Assembly (NCBI GenBank): GCA_934271245.1
Contig: CAKQQY010000008.1
Location: 1 to 59,927, forward strand
Direction: 5' to 3'
DNA length: 59,927 nucleotides
DNA from: an uncultured Clostridia bacterium
Lineage (GTDB): Bacteria > Bacillota > Clostridia > Christensenellales > Borkfalkiaceae
Part shown: positions 49,289 through 58,475 of the stretch, in pieces
Numbering within the stretch: the first letter of the stretch is position 1
Layout: every line of letters begins with the position of its first letter
The notes under the pieces: generated by a model
Told to the model about the DNA's origin: nothing
The model's input: only the letters and a program-made list of their open reading frames with translations
Database searches by the model: none
Translations under genes and position numbers: made by a program

Positions 49289-50032
49289 ATGATTACTTAT
49301 TACGAACCGAAACGCGACGTACTGGATAAACTTGCCGTTCTCGAAATAGAGAACGTAAAAGCAGAGCCTCATTTTCATAGGTGCATAGAACTATTGTTTA
49401 TAAAAGAGGGCGAAGCGGAAATCTGCTCGTCGAAGCAGAAACGCGTTTTCCGAAAAGGGGAGATAGCGTTTATCAGACTTTATTCGGTTCATTCGGTTTA
49501 TGCGGAATCTTCTTTTTCGGACACTTTGCTTATACCCGAAAGATATTTTGCCGACGCTTCGGCTGTTTGCGATCTCGGCTTTTTTGCTTTGGACGACGTA
49601 GCGTATAACGAAAAACTGTTCGGTATCGAAAACGAAATTAAAAAAAGACTGGATTGCGGAGCGGAATTCATGCTCGAAGGACTTGTTTCCGTTCTTTTGG
49701 GGTATATAACGGAAAGGTATCGTCCTTGCGAAATATATCCTGCCGAAACGCAACTTATGGGTAATATTATAGAATGGCTCGACCATAACTACACTCAGAC
49801 GATTACTTTGCAGTCCGTCGCAAAGAATTTCGGGTTCGGCAAATACCATTTTTCGAGATTGTTCAATAAACTTTTCGGTTGTAATTTTACCGTTTATGTG
49901 AACAGGTTAAGAGCAAGATACGTAAGGGAAAACGCAGGCAAAGGGAAAAGCGTTACCGCCTTGATATACGAAGCGGGATTCGGTTGCGCGTCGGCATATT
50001 ATCAATTTTTGAAACGTGAAAAAATCGTGTAG
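49289..50032 (+). CDS. AraC family transcriptional regulator
   Basis: The 247-residue product has an N-terminal cupin-like sensor (1-120, with HFHRCIELLFIKEGEAE) and a C-terminal double HTH (about 150-247). The HTH region includes ITLQSVAKNFGFGKYHFSRL, FTVYVNRLRARY and GFGCASAYYQFLK. It probably controls the divergent oxidoreductase gene in response to a sugar. The ATG follows AAAGA, a weak ribosome site. Confidence 0.88.
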   Translation: MITYYEPKRDVLDKLAVLEIENVKAEPHFHRCIELLFIKEGEAEICSSKQKRVFRKGEIAFIRLYSVHSVYAESSFSDTLLIPERYFADASAVCDLGFFALDDVAYNEKLFGIENEIKKRLDCGAEFMLEGLVSVLLGYITERYRPCEIYPAETQLMGNIIEWLDHNYTQTITLQSVAKNFGFGKYHFSRLFNKLFGCNFTVYVNRLRARYVRENAGKGKSVTALIYEAGFGCASAYYQFLKREKIV

Positions 50033-50215
50033 CGATTAAATATTTTTATAAGAATATTGTTTTGCCGGCATTGCAACGGTAATCGGGGGTGAATTTCCGA
50101 GATTAAAAGCGTATTTACCGACGGCTGAAATAAATGCCAAAAGTTTTTTTAGAAACGTACGGGAAAACCGACGTATAACGAAAATTCAAAAGAACGGATA
50201 AGTTATATAAAAATA

Positions 50216-50255
50216 AAAACGGGACAGAATCGTTTTTTCGATTCTGTCCCGTTTT
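50216..50255. terminator. Terminator of tRNA-Leu
   Basis: A perfect 17-bp stem, AAAACGGGACAGAATCG, around six T, placed right after the tRNA 3' end on the minus strand. Confidence 0.85.
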
Positions 50256-50256
50256 C

Positions 50257-50339
<83 letters not shown>

Positions 50340-50498
50340 GCGGCAAAAATTGCCTTTTTATCGGCAAGCGTAAATTATTCTATCATAAAACGAATGTAAT
50401 TGCAAGGCGTGGGAAAAGAAAAAGTAAACGACGACAAAAAAATTCTCCCCGAAAAAATCGGGGAGAAAATAAGGTTTAATTTTATCGCCGTTTATCGA

Positions 50499-51863
50499 TT
50501 ATTTAATAAACGCGGAGAATGCTTTATGCGCTTCGTAAAGGTCGGCTTTGCTGATAAGTTCGTAAGGAGCGTGCATTGAAAGAACGGGAACGCCAAGGTC
50601 AACGGTGTCGATATTCATATTCGCGATGAATTTCGCAACCGTTCCGCCGCCGCCGAGATCAACTCTTCCGAGTTCGCCCGTCTGCCAGATAACGCCGTCT
50701 TTTTCGAACACGTTACGGAGATAGCCGATATATTCCGCGGAAGCGTCGTTGCTGCCCGATTTACCGCGAGCGCCCGTAAATTTGTTCATCGCAACGCCGT
50801 AGTTTGCAAACGAAGCGTTCATTTCTTCGAAAGCGTCGGCAAAAGACGGGTCGTAAGCCGCGGTTACGTCTGCGGAAAGGCATTTGCTGTGCGCTCTGAT
50901 TACCGCCGCGTTTACTTTGTAACTTTCGGCAAGTTTATTGATAATGTCGTTGATAAGAACGTTCTGCATACCGGTGTTGCCTTCGCTGCCGATTTCTTCT
51001 TTATCTGCTAAAATGGTAAGAACGGTCTGATCGGTTTCCGTCTCCATAAGAGCGGTAACTTCGGGGAAGGTGCAGACTCTGTCGTCGTGACCGTAACTTG
51101 CTACGAACGCTCTGTCGAAACCTACGTCTTTCGCCTTGTATGCGGGGACGGCTTCGATTTCCGCGCTTAAGAAGTCTTCTTCGGTAACGCCGTATTTTTC
51201 GTTCAAGATTTTCAGAACGTTTTGTTTAACGAGTTTCTTTTCTTTTTCGCCTTCCGCGGGAATACCGCCGACCAAAACGTTAAGGTTTTCGGCGTTAAAC
51301 GCGGTAGCGACGGTTTTGGTGCTTTGTTCCTGCGACAAGTGGGGCAGAAGGTCGGTGATATAGAAAACGGGGTCTTCTTCCGCTTCGCCTACTCTTACCG
51401 TGATTTTTTCGCCGTTTTTAAGAGCGATTACGCCGTGAAGAGCAAGGGGAATGGTAAGCCACTGATATTTTTTTATTCCGCCGTAATAGTGCGTTTTAAG
51501 ATAAGCCATATCCGCTTTTTCGAAAAGGGGAACTTGTTTTAAGTCAAGACGGGGGCTGTCTACGTGCGCGACGAGAATTCTTACGCCGTTTTCCGCAATG
51601 TTCGCTTTGCCCGCTTTTAATAAGAACAAACCTTTGTTACGGTTGTTGTAATAAAGTTTGTCGCCCGCTTTAACGTCTTTAGAAAAATCGAATTCGGTAT
51701 AGCCGTTTTCTTTGGCGAGAGCGACGGTCTCCGCAACGACTTCTCTTTCCGTTTTGCCGTTGTCTAAAAAGCGTTTATATCTTTCGGAATATTCGAAGAT
51801 TTTTTTTAATTTTTTTTCGTCCGCGTTTTTGTACGCATTCTTTCTTTCATAAGTCAGATCCAT
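50499..51863 (-). CDS. M18 family aminopeptidase
   Basis: The 454-residue product matches M18 (aspartyl aminopeptidase/aminopeptidase I). It has LVAHVDSPRLDLKQ (near 93-106, zinc His and Asp), ILADKEEIGSEGNTGMQNVL (near 285-304, Glu pair) and FTGARGKSGSNDA near 362. The C-terminal VLSMHAPYELISKADLYE carries the last His. The metal-bound enzyme removes N-terminal residues from peptides in the cytoplasm. A strong AAGGAG site precedes the start. Confidence 0.93.
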   Translation of the reverse strand: MDLTYERKNAYKNADEKKLKKIFEYSERYKRFLDNGKTEREVVAETVALAKENGYTEFDFSKDVKAGDKLYYNNRNKGLFLLKAGKANIAENGVRILVAHVDSPRLDLKQVPLFEKADMAYLKTHYYGGIKKYQWLTIPLALHGVIALKNGEKITVRVGEAEEDPVFYITDLLPHLSQEQSTKTVATAFNAENLNVLVGGIPAEGEKEKKLVKQNVLKILNEKYGVTEEDFLSAEIEAVPAYKAKDVGFDRAFVASYGHDDRVCTFPEVTALMETETDQTVLTILADKEEIGSEGNTGMQNVLINDIINKLAESYKVNAAVIRAHSKCLSADVTAAYDPSFADAFEEMNASFANYGVAMNKFTGARGKSGSNDASAEYIGYLRNVFEKDGVIWQTGELGRVDLGGGGTVAKFIANMNIDTVDLGVPVLSMHAPYELISKADLYEAHKAFSAFIK

Positions 51864-52034
51864 AATTTATCTCCTTAATTTCTTATTTTCACCCTTATTT
51901 TAACAAACGCTTTTAAAAAAAGCAATGTTTATAGGGGGTTAAATCGGCGTCGGACGAAAATTTTTGTGTAAATCGAAAGACTTTTTTTTTGTTTTATGGT
52001 AAAATAATATAAAATAAACGTAAAAGGAAAGCAT

Positions 52035-53324
52035 ATGGCGTTAAAAGATATAGGAATCGGAAAAAGAAAGTACGATATGACGGAAAAGCCGTGGAATACT
52101 CCCTGGTACCTTAAAGTTTTGGAATGGTTCATTCTGCTGTTTTACAGAATAACGGCAGGGATAAAAGTCAGAAAGCGCGGTTTCGATAAAATAAACGGAC
52201 CTTGCCTTGTGTTGCAGAATCACGGCTCGGTTATAGATTTCGCGCTTACTTTAAGGGCGTTTAAGTTGCGTTCTATGGCGTGGGTATGTTCTATCGAAGA
52301 ATTTATAAAAAGAGAGTGGCTTATGCGTTCTTTGGGGTGCATATACAAAAGAAAGTTCACTCCGGACGTTAAAGTGGTAAGTCACATTGCGTACGCGATA
52401 AGGAAGCAGAACAAACCCGTGGTAATATATCCGGAAGCAAGGTTCGCGCTTGCCGGCATAAACGAAGAAACGGATTTTCATTCTTACGCCCGTCTCATAA
52501 AAATGTTAAAGGTGCCGGTTGTAATGGCGATAGCCAAAGGTAACTTTATCTGTTCTCCGCAATGGGCGAAAAAGCCTACCAAAAAAATTCCCGTAAGTTG
52601 CGATTATAACGTTGTTTTAACCGCCGAACAGGTTGCGGAATATTCGAGCGAACAGATAGAAAAAACGCTTACCGAAAACTTCGTTTACGACGATTACGCT
52701 TACTGGCAGAACAGCGGATATAAAATAAAATCCAAGGTAAGGGCGAAAGGAATACATAAAATATTGTATCAATGCCCGCATTGCGGAAAAGAATTTTCCA
52801 TGGATTCCGAAGGAACAACTTTATTCTGTAAAGAATGCGGCAGTAAATGGGAACTGGACGAACACGGAAAACTTCACGGCGCAGGCAACGAAACCTATTT
52901 CGAACACGTACCCGACTGGTACAGATGGGAAAGAGAAAACGTCAATAAAGAAGTTGCCGAAGGCAAATATAAATTCACTTCGCCCGTTGCTCTTAACAGA
53001 CTCGTTTCTTCCGCGAAAGGGTTTGAAAAGTTAGGAACGGTAACGCTTACTCACGACGAAAACGGTTTTACCATGCAGGGGAAACTCGATAACGGCGAAG
53101 ATTTTTATTTCAACCGTACCGCCCTTTCGATGTATTCGGTTCATATCGAATATAACTATAAAGGAAACGGCGAAACGATAGACCTTGCGACCCAGAACGA
53201 AACGTATTTCGTTCAGCCCGAAGTGCAGGAACACTTGACGAAAATTCATTTCGCCACCGAAGCGCTTCATAAAATCGCCAAAGAACGCGAAGAACAAGAA
53301 AAGGCGGAAACGGTAAAAGAATAA
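52035..53324 (+). CDS. PlsC-like acyltransferase fused to a zinc-ribbon domain
   Basis: The 429-residue product starts with a membrane-proximal segment (about 25-45) and an acyltransferase domain with NHGSVIDF (near 65, HX4D) and IYPEARFALAG (near 138). From about 250 a second part begins: CPHCGKEF with CKECGSKW, a four-Cys zinc ribbon. A beta-rich tail follows. The fusion is unusual for PlsC-type enzymes; the ribbon may bind a partner or regulate activity. It is probably a lysophospholipid acyltransferase. A terminator at 53328-53364 follows. Confidence 0.8.
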   Translation: MALKDIGIGKRKYDMTEKPWNTPWYLKVLEWFILLFYRITAGIKVRKRGFDKINGPCLVLQNHGSVIDFALTLRAFKLRSMAWVCSIEEFIKREWLMRSLGCIYKRKFTPDVKVVSHIAYAIRKQNKPVVIYPEARFALAGINEETDFHSYARLIKMLKVPVVMAIAKGNFICSPQWAKKPTKKIPVSCDYNVVLTAEQVAEYSSEQIEKTLTENFVYDDYAYWQNSGYKIKSKVRAKGIHKILYQCPHCGKEFSMDSEGTTLFCKECGSKWELDEHGKLHGAGNETYFEHVPDWYRWERENVNKEVAEGKYKFTSPVALNRLVSSAKGFEKLGTVTLTHDENGFTMQGKLDNGEDFYFNRTALSMYSVHIEYNYKGNGETIDLATQNETYFVQPEVQEHLTKIHFATEALHKIAKEREEQEKAETVKE

Positions 53325-53327
53325 AAA

Positions 53328-53364
53328 AAGCGGCGTAGAGATAATCGTTATCTCAACGCCGCTT
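53328..53364 (+). terminator. Terminator of the acyltransferase-zinc ribbon gene
   Basis: A 17-bp stem with one mismatch, AAGCGGCGTxGAGATAA. Confidence 0.75.
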
Positions 53365-53399
53365 AAATATCGCCTTATTAAGGTAAAAAAAGGAAAAAT

Positions 53400-53837
53400 A
53401 TGGGTTGGTTTAATTATTACGGACTTATCGTTATAATTCTTATTATGATACCGAACATGGTTTTCGCGGCAAAGAACAAAGAAGGTTTCGAAAACAAATA
53501 TCAGAATAAAACGGTGGAAATATCAGAACAAATCGGGAGATTCGCTTGTTTCGGACTAATGATTTTCAATATTCCGCGCACCTATTTCGGATTTTGGTTT
53601 CCTTCTGCCGAAATCGTGTATATCGTATCGAACGCCTGCCTTACCGCGGCGTATTGCGTAATATGGATAATTTTATGGAAGAAAAACTGCCTTGCGCGGT
53701 CGATACTTTTATCTGTTATTCCGTCGCTGATATTTATAATTTCGGGCGTACTGCTTTCGAATATTCCGCTTATGGTGTTCGCGGCGATATTCGCTCCGAC
53801 GCATATTCTTATCTCGGTAAAAAACGCGGTGCTGTAA
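53400..53837 (+). CDS. Four-segment membrane protein, unknown function
   Basis: The 145-residue product has hydrophobic segments at about 5-24, 48-68, 75-98 and 108-140. It has a ribosome site AAAGGAAAA just before ATG 53400. The NxxxxAAKNKEGFENKYQN segment after the first helix resembles small integral membrane proteins of Clostridia whose role is not known. It is transcribed alone, ahead of a bidirectional terminator. Confidence 0.6.
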   Translation: MGWFNYYGLIVIILIMIPNMVFAAKNKEGFENKYQNKTVEISEQIGRFACFGLMIFNIPRTYFGFWFPSAEIVYIVSNACLTAAYCVIWIILWKKNCLARSILLSVIPSLIFIISGVLLSNIPLMVFAAIFAPTHILISVKNAVL

Positions 53838-53890
53838 ACGTAACTTTACGCCGCCCGTTGCGGCAATAAGTTATAAAACGCAAAATAAAA

Positions 53891-53915
53891 ACTCCCCCGA
53901 ATAAAACGGGGGAGT
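53891..53915. terminator. Bidirectional terminator
   Basis: ACTCCCCCG pairs with CGGGGGAGT; T runs exist on both strands. Confidence 0.85.
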
Positions 53916-53931
53916 AATTTTTTTAAATCGG

Positions 53932-54426
53932 TTATTTTTTATCCGTTCTTACGGGCGAACCGCAATAGGGGCAGTTGCCGGATTCGGTGGAAAGATATTC
54001 GTAAGTCGCGCCGCAGTTTTCGCACTTTGCGACTTTGGTTTCCGCGCTCAACTTTCTGTTCGAGTTGAAAGTCAGTTTTTCGCCGTCGAAAAGGTATCCT
54101 TCGAGATACCCGAAGTTAATAGCTTTTAAAACGTCGTTTTTTACGGTTTCCTCGTTTTTACCCGTATGCATTGCGATGTCTTTTACCGTGTAAACGCGGT
54201 CTTCTATAACCCTTACGGTGTTATAAACGGACTTTGCCGAACCGTAAACGATAAAAAGAATGGGGCAGGCGTAAAAATTTACCGCCACCATAACTATGCC
54301 CGCTACCAACATTGCGGTATTTCTTCCCGCGCCGATTATAAGGGTAGGGATACCCGCGACCAGTAAAATCGCCGAACAAATCGCCATACAAAGATAAAGT
54401 ACGCATTTGGATTTTGCTTGTTTCAT
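53932..54426 (-). CDS. Membrane protein with helix-turn-helix-like and zinc-ribbon domains
   Basis: The 164-residue product has two membrane segments (about 10-30 and 38-60), then a small winged-helix-like domain (VKDIAMHTGKNEETVKNDVL near 82-101). A C-terminal zinc ribbon follows (CENCGATY, then CPYCGSPV, near 135-157). The combination suggests a membrane-linked protein with a nucleic-acid or protein-binding soluble part. I know no function for it. Confidence 0.65.
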   Translation of the reverse strand: MKQAKSKCVLYLCMAICSAILLVAGIPTLIIGAGRNTAMLVAGIVMVAVNFYACPILFIVYGSAKSVYNTVRVIEDRVYTVKDIAMHTGKNEETVKNDVLKAINFGYLEGYLFDGEKLTFNSNRKLSAETKVAKCENCGATYEYLSTESGNCPYCGSPVRTDKK

Positions 54427-54557
54427 AATTATTTACCCGTTATTTTTAGTGATTTTTAAGTCTTTCCGAGCCGTCGCCCGAAAAAACGTTCGTTATATTA
54501 AATGATAGTTATAATTTTAACCGTTGTCAAGCATAAAACGAAATTTACGAAAAAAAG

Positions 54558-54585
54558 AACGCAAGCCGAATTTCCGACTTGCGTT
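54558..54585 (-). terminator. Terminator of the HU gene
   Basis: AACGCAAGTCG pairs with CGGCTTGCGTT on the minus strand only (one G-U pair), followed by a T run. Confidence 0.8.
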
Positions 54586-54643
54586 ATCTTTCGTTTAATT
54601 TGCTTTCGCTACGAGAATCTCGTTAAAAAAGCGGGGTAAAAAC

Positions 54644-54916
54644 TTAGTTGAAAGAATCTTTATAAGCCTTACCGAATTTGAAAACGGGAGTTTTGGATGC
54701 GGGAATGCTGATTTTTTCCTGCGTTTTGGGGTTAAGACCTTCTCTCGCCGCTTTTTCTTTAACTTCGAAAGTGCCGAATCCGGAAATCTGGATTTTTTCG
54801 CCTTTTTTAAGCGCTTCGGTGATGGTAACTACGACGCTGTCGAAAACCATGCCGGCGTCTTTCAACGTGATGCCTGCGTTATTAGCGATTTCTCTTACTA
54901 ATTCACTCTTATTCAT
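54644..54916 (-). CDS. hup: HU-family DNA-binding protein
   Basis: Start at 54916 (MNKSELVREI) is chosen for the GGAGG site upstream and gives the typical 90 residues; a start 15 bases earlier would add MEDIY. The product has the HU pattern, with ISGFGTFEVKEKAAREGLNP (near 46-65) and KTPVFKFGKAYKD at the end. It bends and compacts DNA as a dimer. Single gene with its own terminator. Confidence 0.95.
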   Translation of the reverse strand: MNKSELVREIANNAGITLKDAGMVFDSVVVTITEALKKGEKIQISGFGTFEVKEKAAREGLNPKTQEKISIPASKTPVFKFGKAYKDSFN

Positions 54917-55076
54917 ATAAATATCCTCCAATGGGTGTTATTATGATTATTATACCACAGCGAAAAAAAATTGCAATAATATTTCGAAAATTTTTATAAA
55001 AAAACACGAAAAAAGTAGAAAATAACTTGTTGTTTTGCCGATTTATGCGATTTTCGCCGATAAAAAACTCACGCGC

Positions 55077-55105
55077 TTGACAAAGAGAGCCGCATATTAT
55101 ACAAT
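55077..55105 (+). promoter_or_regulatory. Promoter of the 55113 gene, leaderless geometry
   Basis: TTGACA (55077-55082), 17-base spacer, TACAAT (55100-55105), then AATCGGT and the ATG. As with the XRE gene, 7 bases separate the -10 from the start codon. Confidence 0.8.
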
Positions 55106-55112
55106 AATCGGT

Positions 55113-56315
55113 ATGAAAACGAGCGTTTTATCCGAAAAACTTAACGGCAAAATAAGGTATCTTTCCGTAAAGGGGAAAGATAAATTTTTTGAGTTCCGCG
55201 AAGGCGATTTCGAAAAATTATTATTAAGTTTTATAAAAGAAAAGGCTTTCGGCGGAAAAGTAGTCGTTTCGCTCGGGGAAAATTATATGCAAACGCTTAA
55301 AAAGTCGTTCGAACGCGTTTCGGCGAAGAGCGGCTGCACTTTTATTTACTACGTTTCGGAAAACAACGGCGATAACAATAAAGACGTTTATTCTTTCTTT
55401 AATTTTCCCGAAGATACCCGCGCGGCGATAACGTTCGGGGGAAGCGTGTTCGACGGTATTTTGCTGTTCGGCGCGCTTAAAAACATACCCGTTTGCTACG
55501 TTCCCACGTCTTTTGCCGACAGTTCGTTTTTCAGAAAGTTTATACGTATCGGAAACGGAACCGAAAAACACAAAGAAAGCGTGGAATCGGACAGATACGT
55601 TTTTATCGACTATAACCTTTTAAAAGGCGATTTATATAACGCTTACGCTTTCGTTATGAGTAAACTTATAGCCGTTTTAGACTATAAAATCAACCGCGCT
55701 TGCGGCGGTAAAAACTGCTACGACGAAAACCTTTTAATCACGGGAAGCGTGTCGGACGCGTTCGGGGTGTTCAAAGTTTCTTTCGATAAACGCGAAGCGC
55801 TTTTAGCCGAAAGTTATTTTACCGTGTGCCTTGCCGATTATTTTGCCGATAACGAGTTTTCGCATATTTCTTCGGCGTTGAACGCGGCGGCTTTATACGG
55901 CGACTGTTCGGTTAAAGGAGAGTTCAACGCGTTTTTGAAAATTCTGCCCCTTTCGGACATAAGTTTTAATCAGACCCCGGATAATTTCGATGAACTTCCC
56001 GATTATAACAGAAACGTCGATTTTATGGAAGAAAACTTCGGATTAAAAAAGAGCGAAACGCGTAAAATTTATCAGTACCAGATAGAAAGCCTTAATCGCG
56101 CGAAAATAGATTATAATCTGCTTAAAGGGCTGATAAAGGATAACGCTTCGCTCGTAAAAACTATTTACGGCACTTTCCTTGCGCTCGGCGGGGAAAAGAT
56201 AACCGAACAAGAAAACGCCGATATAAGAAAGGCGGTAAAATTCTCGGGCGATTCCGTAAAGGCGGTAAACGTTATGACGTGCGTAAGGGAAAACGGAGTA
56301 ACCGAATTGTTGTAA
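55113..56315 (+). CDS. Diverged 3-dehydroquinate-synthase-like / glycerol-phosphate-dehydrogenase-like protein
   Basis: The start at 55113 is set by the promoter; an upstream start at 55035 would lie before it. The 400-residue product has a nucleotide-binding segment AAITFGGSVFDGILLFGAL near 110-128, followed by VPTSFADSSFF, which matches the GGGVxGD and VPTTLLAQ region of dehydroquinate synthase. In the C-terminal half the zinc-ligand helices (usual Glu, His and His) cannot be matched well, so it may be inactive or have a new activity. No shikimate gene is next to it. It could also be a distant iron-alcohol-dehydrogenase fold member. Confidence 0.5.
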   Translation: MKTSVLSEKLNGKIRYLSVKGKDKFFEFREGDFEKLLLSFIKEKAFGGKVVVSLGENYMQTLKKSFERVSAKSGCTFIYYVSENNGDNNKDVYSFFNFPEDTRAAITFGGSVFDGILLFGALKNIPVCYVPTSFADSSFFRKFIRIGNGTEKHKESVESDRYVFIDYNLLKGDLYNAYAFVMSKLIAVLDYKINRACGGKNCYDENLLITGSVSDAFGVFKVSFDKREALLAESYFTVCLADYFADNEFSHISSALNAAALYGDCSVKGEFNAFLKILPLSDISFNQTPDNFDELPDYNRNVDFMEENFGLKKSETRKIYQYQIESLNRAKIDYNLLKGLIKDNASLVKTIYGTFLALGGEKITEQENADIRKAVKFSGDSVKAVNVMTCVRENGVTELL

Positions 56316-56373
56316 ACGCTTTTTTCTTTTTTGAATAAAACGCCGCGAAGACTTTTCGCCGGGAATAAATACG

Positions 56374-56751
56374 CTATAAAATGTTTTCGAAACTTATGGC
56401 GAAAGTTTTGGGTATTTGTTCGGTCAGTTCGATTAACACTTCCAGTTTCGAGAGCGCTTCTTTATAATCTTTTTCGTCGACGAAAGTCACCGCTTCCGAA
56501 AGCCATAAATCTATTTCTTTTATCTCCGTGTGCGGAATAAACGCGTGGAGATATTTTTTTTTGTTAAGCCAGTTTTTCTGCGTGGAAATGACGTCTTCTT
56601 TGTTTGCCGATTCGTCTTCTATTTTTTCGTAAAGAGCGGTGAAAACGTCGTTTAGTTCGCTGAAATTTTTGGTGATGAAAAGGTTTTCGTAAATACCGAA
56701 AAAGAGAAGGATAAAGAAAACGCATATCATCGAAACGACCGATTTTACCAT
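56374..56751 (-). CDS. DUF4363 family protein
   Basis: The 125-residue product has one N-terminal membrane segment (4-24) and a helical domain outside. It is encoded just after a DUF421 gene with a 7-base overlap, the usual partner arrangement in Clostridia. The pair is thought to act in the cell or spore membrane. Nothing in the sequence shows more. Confidence 0.78.
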   Translation of the reverse strand: MVKSVVSMICVFFILLFFGIYENLFITKNFSELNDVFTALYEKIEDESANKEDVISTQKNWLNKKKYLHAFIPHTEIKEIDLWLSEAVTFVDEKDYKEALSKLEVLIELTEQIPKTFAISFENIL

Positions 56752-57431
56752 TTTACACCTTCTTTAAGATTGTAAAACAAAATTTCGTACGGCGTTTTTT
56801 TGCATTTAAGGTAAACTCTGCCTTCGCCGTCCATAGTCATTATCTCGGTGGTTTTAAGGTTGTGATTTTCCCTTTTCAAAAAAGTAAGCAACTCGCTTTT
56901 TTCGATGTTCGCAATCTGTAAATTTTTTGCGTTTTCCTTACCGTTATCCACTATCAGAATAGGGAGAGAAGAACTTTTTTTATGGGCGTCCCGCGAAGCG
57001 AAAGCGGAAAGTTTTCCGTTAGATTCGAAAATGGCGTAATCTAAGTCGTCCAGCGAAAAATATCCCTGCGACCGCATAGACTCGATTAAATCTTCCACGT
57101 CCATATTGTTCTTTTTAAGTTCTTGCATATCCACGCCCGACTTGTTTATAACTATGCTCGGCTTCCCGGAAATTACCGTTTTGAAAAAATTGCCCGACTG
57201 CTCTAACAGCGAAAGCAACTGGTGAAGAAGAAAAAGCCCTAAAATAGATACTATACCGTATATAAGCGGAATAGAAATATCCGCCATAGGAATGCAGGCA
57301 AGGTCGGCGATGATTAACGTTACGATAAATTCGAAAGGTTGCATTTCGCCGATCTGGCGTTTTCCCATAAGCCGCATAACGACTACGAGCGTCGTGAAAA
57401 TTATAAGCGTTCTGATTAAAGTTACTACCAT
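56745..57431 (-). CDS. DUF421 (YetF-like) membrane protein
   Basis: ATG 57431 is chosen over upstream codons because the extra 54 residues would read into the folT riboswitch. The 228-residue product has three membrane segments (about 3-25, 38-56, 60-80) with the RLMGKRQIGEMQPFEFIVTL signature, then two YetF-type soluble alpha/beta modules. Such proteins occur in spore membranes; relatives (2Duf) affect spore resistance and germination, so a sporulation link is plausible but unproven. No ribosome site precedes the ATG. GATACT lies 7 bases upstream of it, so this gene may also be leaderless. Confidence 0.82.
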   Translation of the reverse strand: MVVTLIRTLIIFTTLVVVMRLMGKRQIGEMQPFEFIVTLIIADLACIPMADISIPLIYGIVSILGLFLLHQLLSLLEQSGNFFKTVISGKPSIVINKSGVDMQELKKNNMDVEDLIESMRSQGYFSLDDLDYAIFESNGKLSAFASRDAHKKSSSLPILIVDNGKENAKNLQIANIEKSELLTFLKRENHNLKTTEIMTMDGEGRVYLKCKKTPYEILFYNLKEGVKW

Positions 57432-57473
57432 ATAAACAAGTATCCGAATAATTCGAAAAAATATTCCAAACGA

Positions 57474-57502
57474 TTGACATTCGCGCGGCGCGGTTGTATT
57501 AT
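57474..57502 (+). promoter_or_regulatory. Promoter of folT
   Basis: TTGACA (57474-57479), 17-base spacer, TATTAT (57497-57502). Confidence 0.8.
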
Positions 57503-57510
57503 TGACGTAT

Positions 57511-57600
57511 AAGAGTAGTGAAGGCGCGTTAAGTGTTGCAAAACGGGATGTTGTTTGCAAACGAAAGGTAGAACCTGCGGTGTCTTCGCGCATCCGCTAT
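57511..57600 (+). promoter_or_regulatory. Tetrahydrofolate (THF) riboswitch
   Basis: It carries the conserved THF-I core: GAGTAG, GCGCGTTAAGTG, GGGATG, ACGAAAGG and GCGGTG, closing with GCATCCGCT, in the right order and spacing. It lies about 8 bases after the transcription start and about 65 bases before the folT start. High folate would be expected to lower expression. Confidence 0.88.
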
Positions 57601-57663
57601 AAAATAGGCGAAAGCCAAAATATATCGGTCTCTTCTATTATTTTTCAAGGAGAGATTTTTTTT

Positions 57664-58443
57664 ATGGAATTTTTGTTTTTAAAGGCGTTCGATTTTGCCG
57701 GAATTTTCGGCAACGTGGTTTCGAGATGGTACTACTACGCGATTCTCGCCGCCGCGATTATTCTTCTTTTCGTGTACTTTAAGTTGAGTAAACCGAAAAA
57801 ACGCAATAATCTGTCCGACACCGCGCGTGTTTCTTACGTAGCCGTTCTTACCGCTCTTTCCGCGGTTTTCAATATATTCACGATATTTATAATACCGAAC
57901 AGATTCGCTATTTCCTTAGTCGCCGTGCCGTGCTTTATAGCAGGTTACCTTTTCGGCGCGAAAGAAGGTTTTATCGTCGGGTTTTTAGGCGACCTTATAG
58001 GTTGTATTATAATGCCTAACGGCGCGTATCTGCCCATAATAGGGCTTGCGAGCGGACTTTGGGGATTTATTCCCGGGTTTATTTTCGACCGTTTCGGCGG
58101 CGACGACAGGGTTAAAACGATAATAAGTTTTATAATATGTTTCGTCGTTTGTTCGGCATTTTTAAACACGCTCGGCAACTGGCTGTACGTCGTGACCGAC
58201 AGAAATTCCACGACCACTTTTTTCGCTTATCTCGGCGTAAGGGTGTGGTTCCAGATAATCGTAACCGTTATAAACGCGTCGCTGTGCCTTTCGCTTACGG
58301 AAATACTTCCGAGGGTACTGCCCGAAAATAAATTTACGTTCGAAGTAAGGGAAAGCAAAAAACTGAGCGTTATGACTTTCGCTTTGAGCGCGGCGTTGTT
58401 CGTTTCGGGAATAGTCGCGGTAATTATAAATATTCCGTCGTAA
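57664..58443 (+). CDS. folT: ECF folate transporter, substrate-binding S component
   Basis: ATG 57664 is chosen because the riboswitch and the AAGGAG site precede it; an apparent longer frame from 57502 reads through the riboswitch. The 259-residue product has six or so membrane segments and the ECF S-component features (ISLVAVPCFIAGYLFGAKEG near 92-111; GLASGLWGFIPGFIFDRFGG near 126-145). It captures folate and works with the shared ECF energy unit (EcfT, EcfA, EcfA'), which is not in the window. The THF riboswitch supports the substrate. Confidence 0.92.
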   Translation: MEFLFLKAFDFAGIFGNVVSRWYYYAILAAAIILLFVYFKLSKPKKRNNLSDTARVSYVAVLTALSAVFNIFTIFIIPNRFAISLVAVPCFIAGYLFGAKEGFIVGFLGDLIGCIIMPNGAYLPIIGLASGLWGFIPGFIFDRFGGDDRVKTIISFIICFVVCSAFLNTLGNWLYVVTDRNSTTTFFAYLGVRVWFQIIVTVINASLCLSLTEILPRVLPENKFTFEVRESKKLSVMTFALSAALFVSGIVAVIINIPS

Positions 58444-58475
58444 AAAGGGTAAAATAACGTAAAGGAGAGAGAGTT

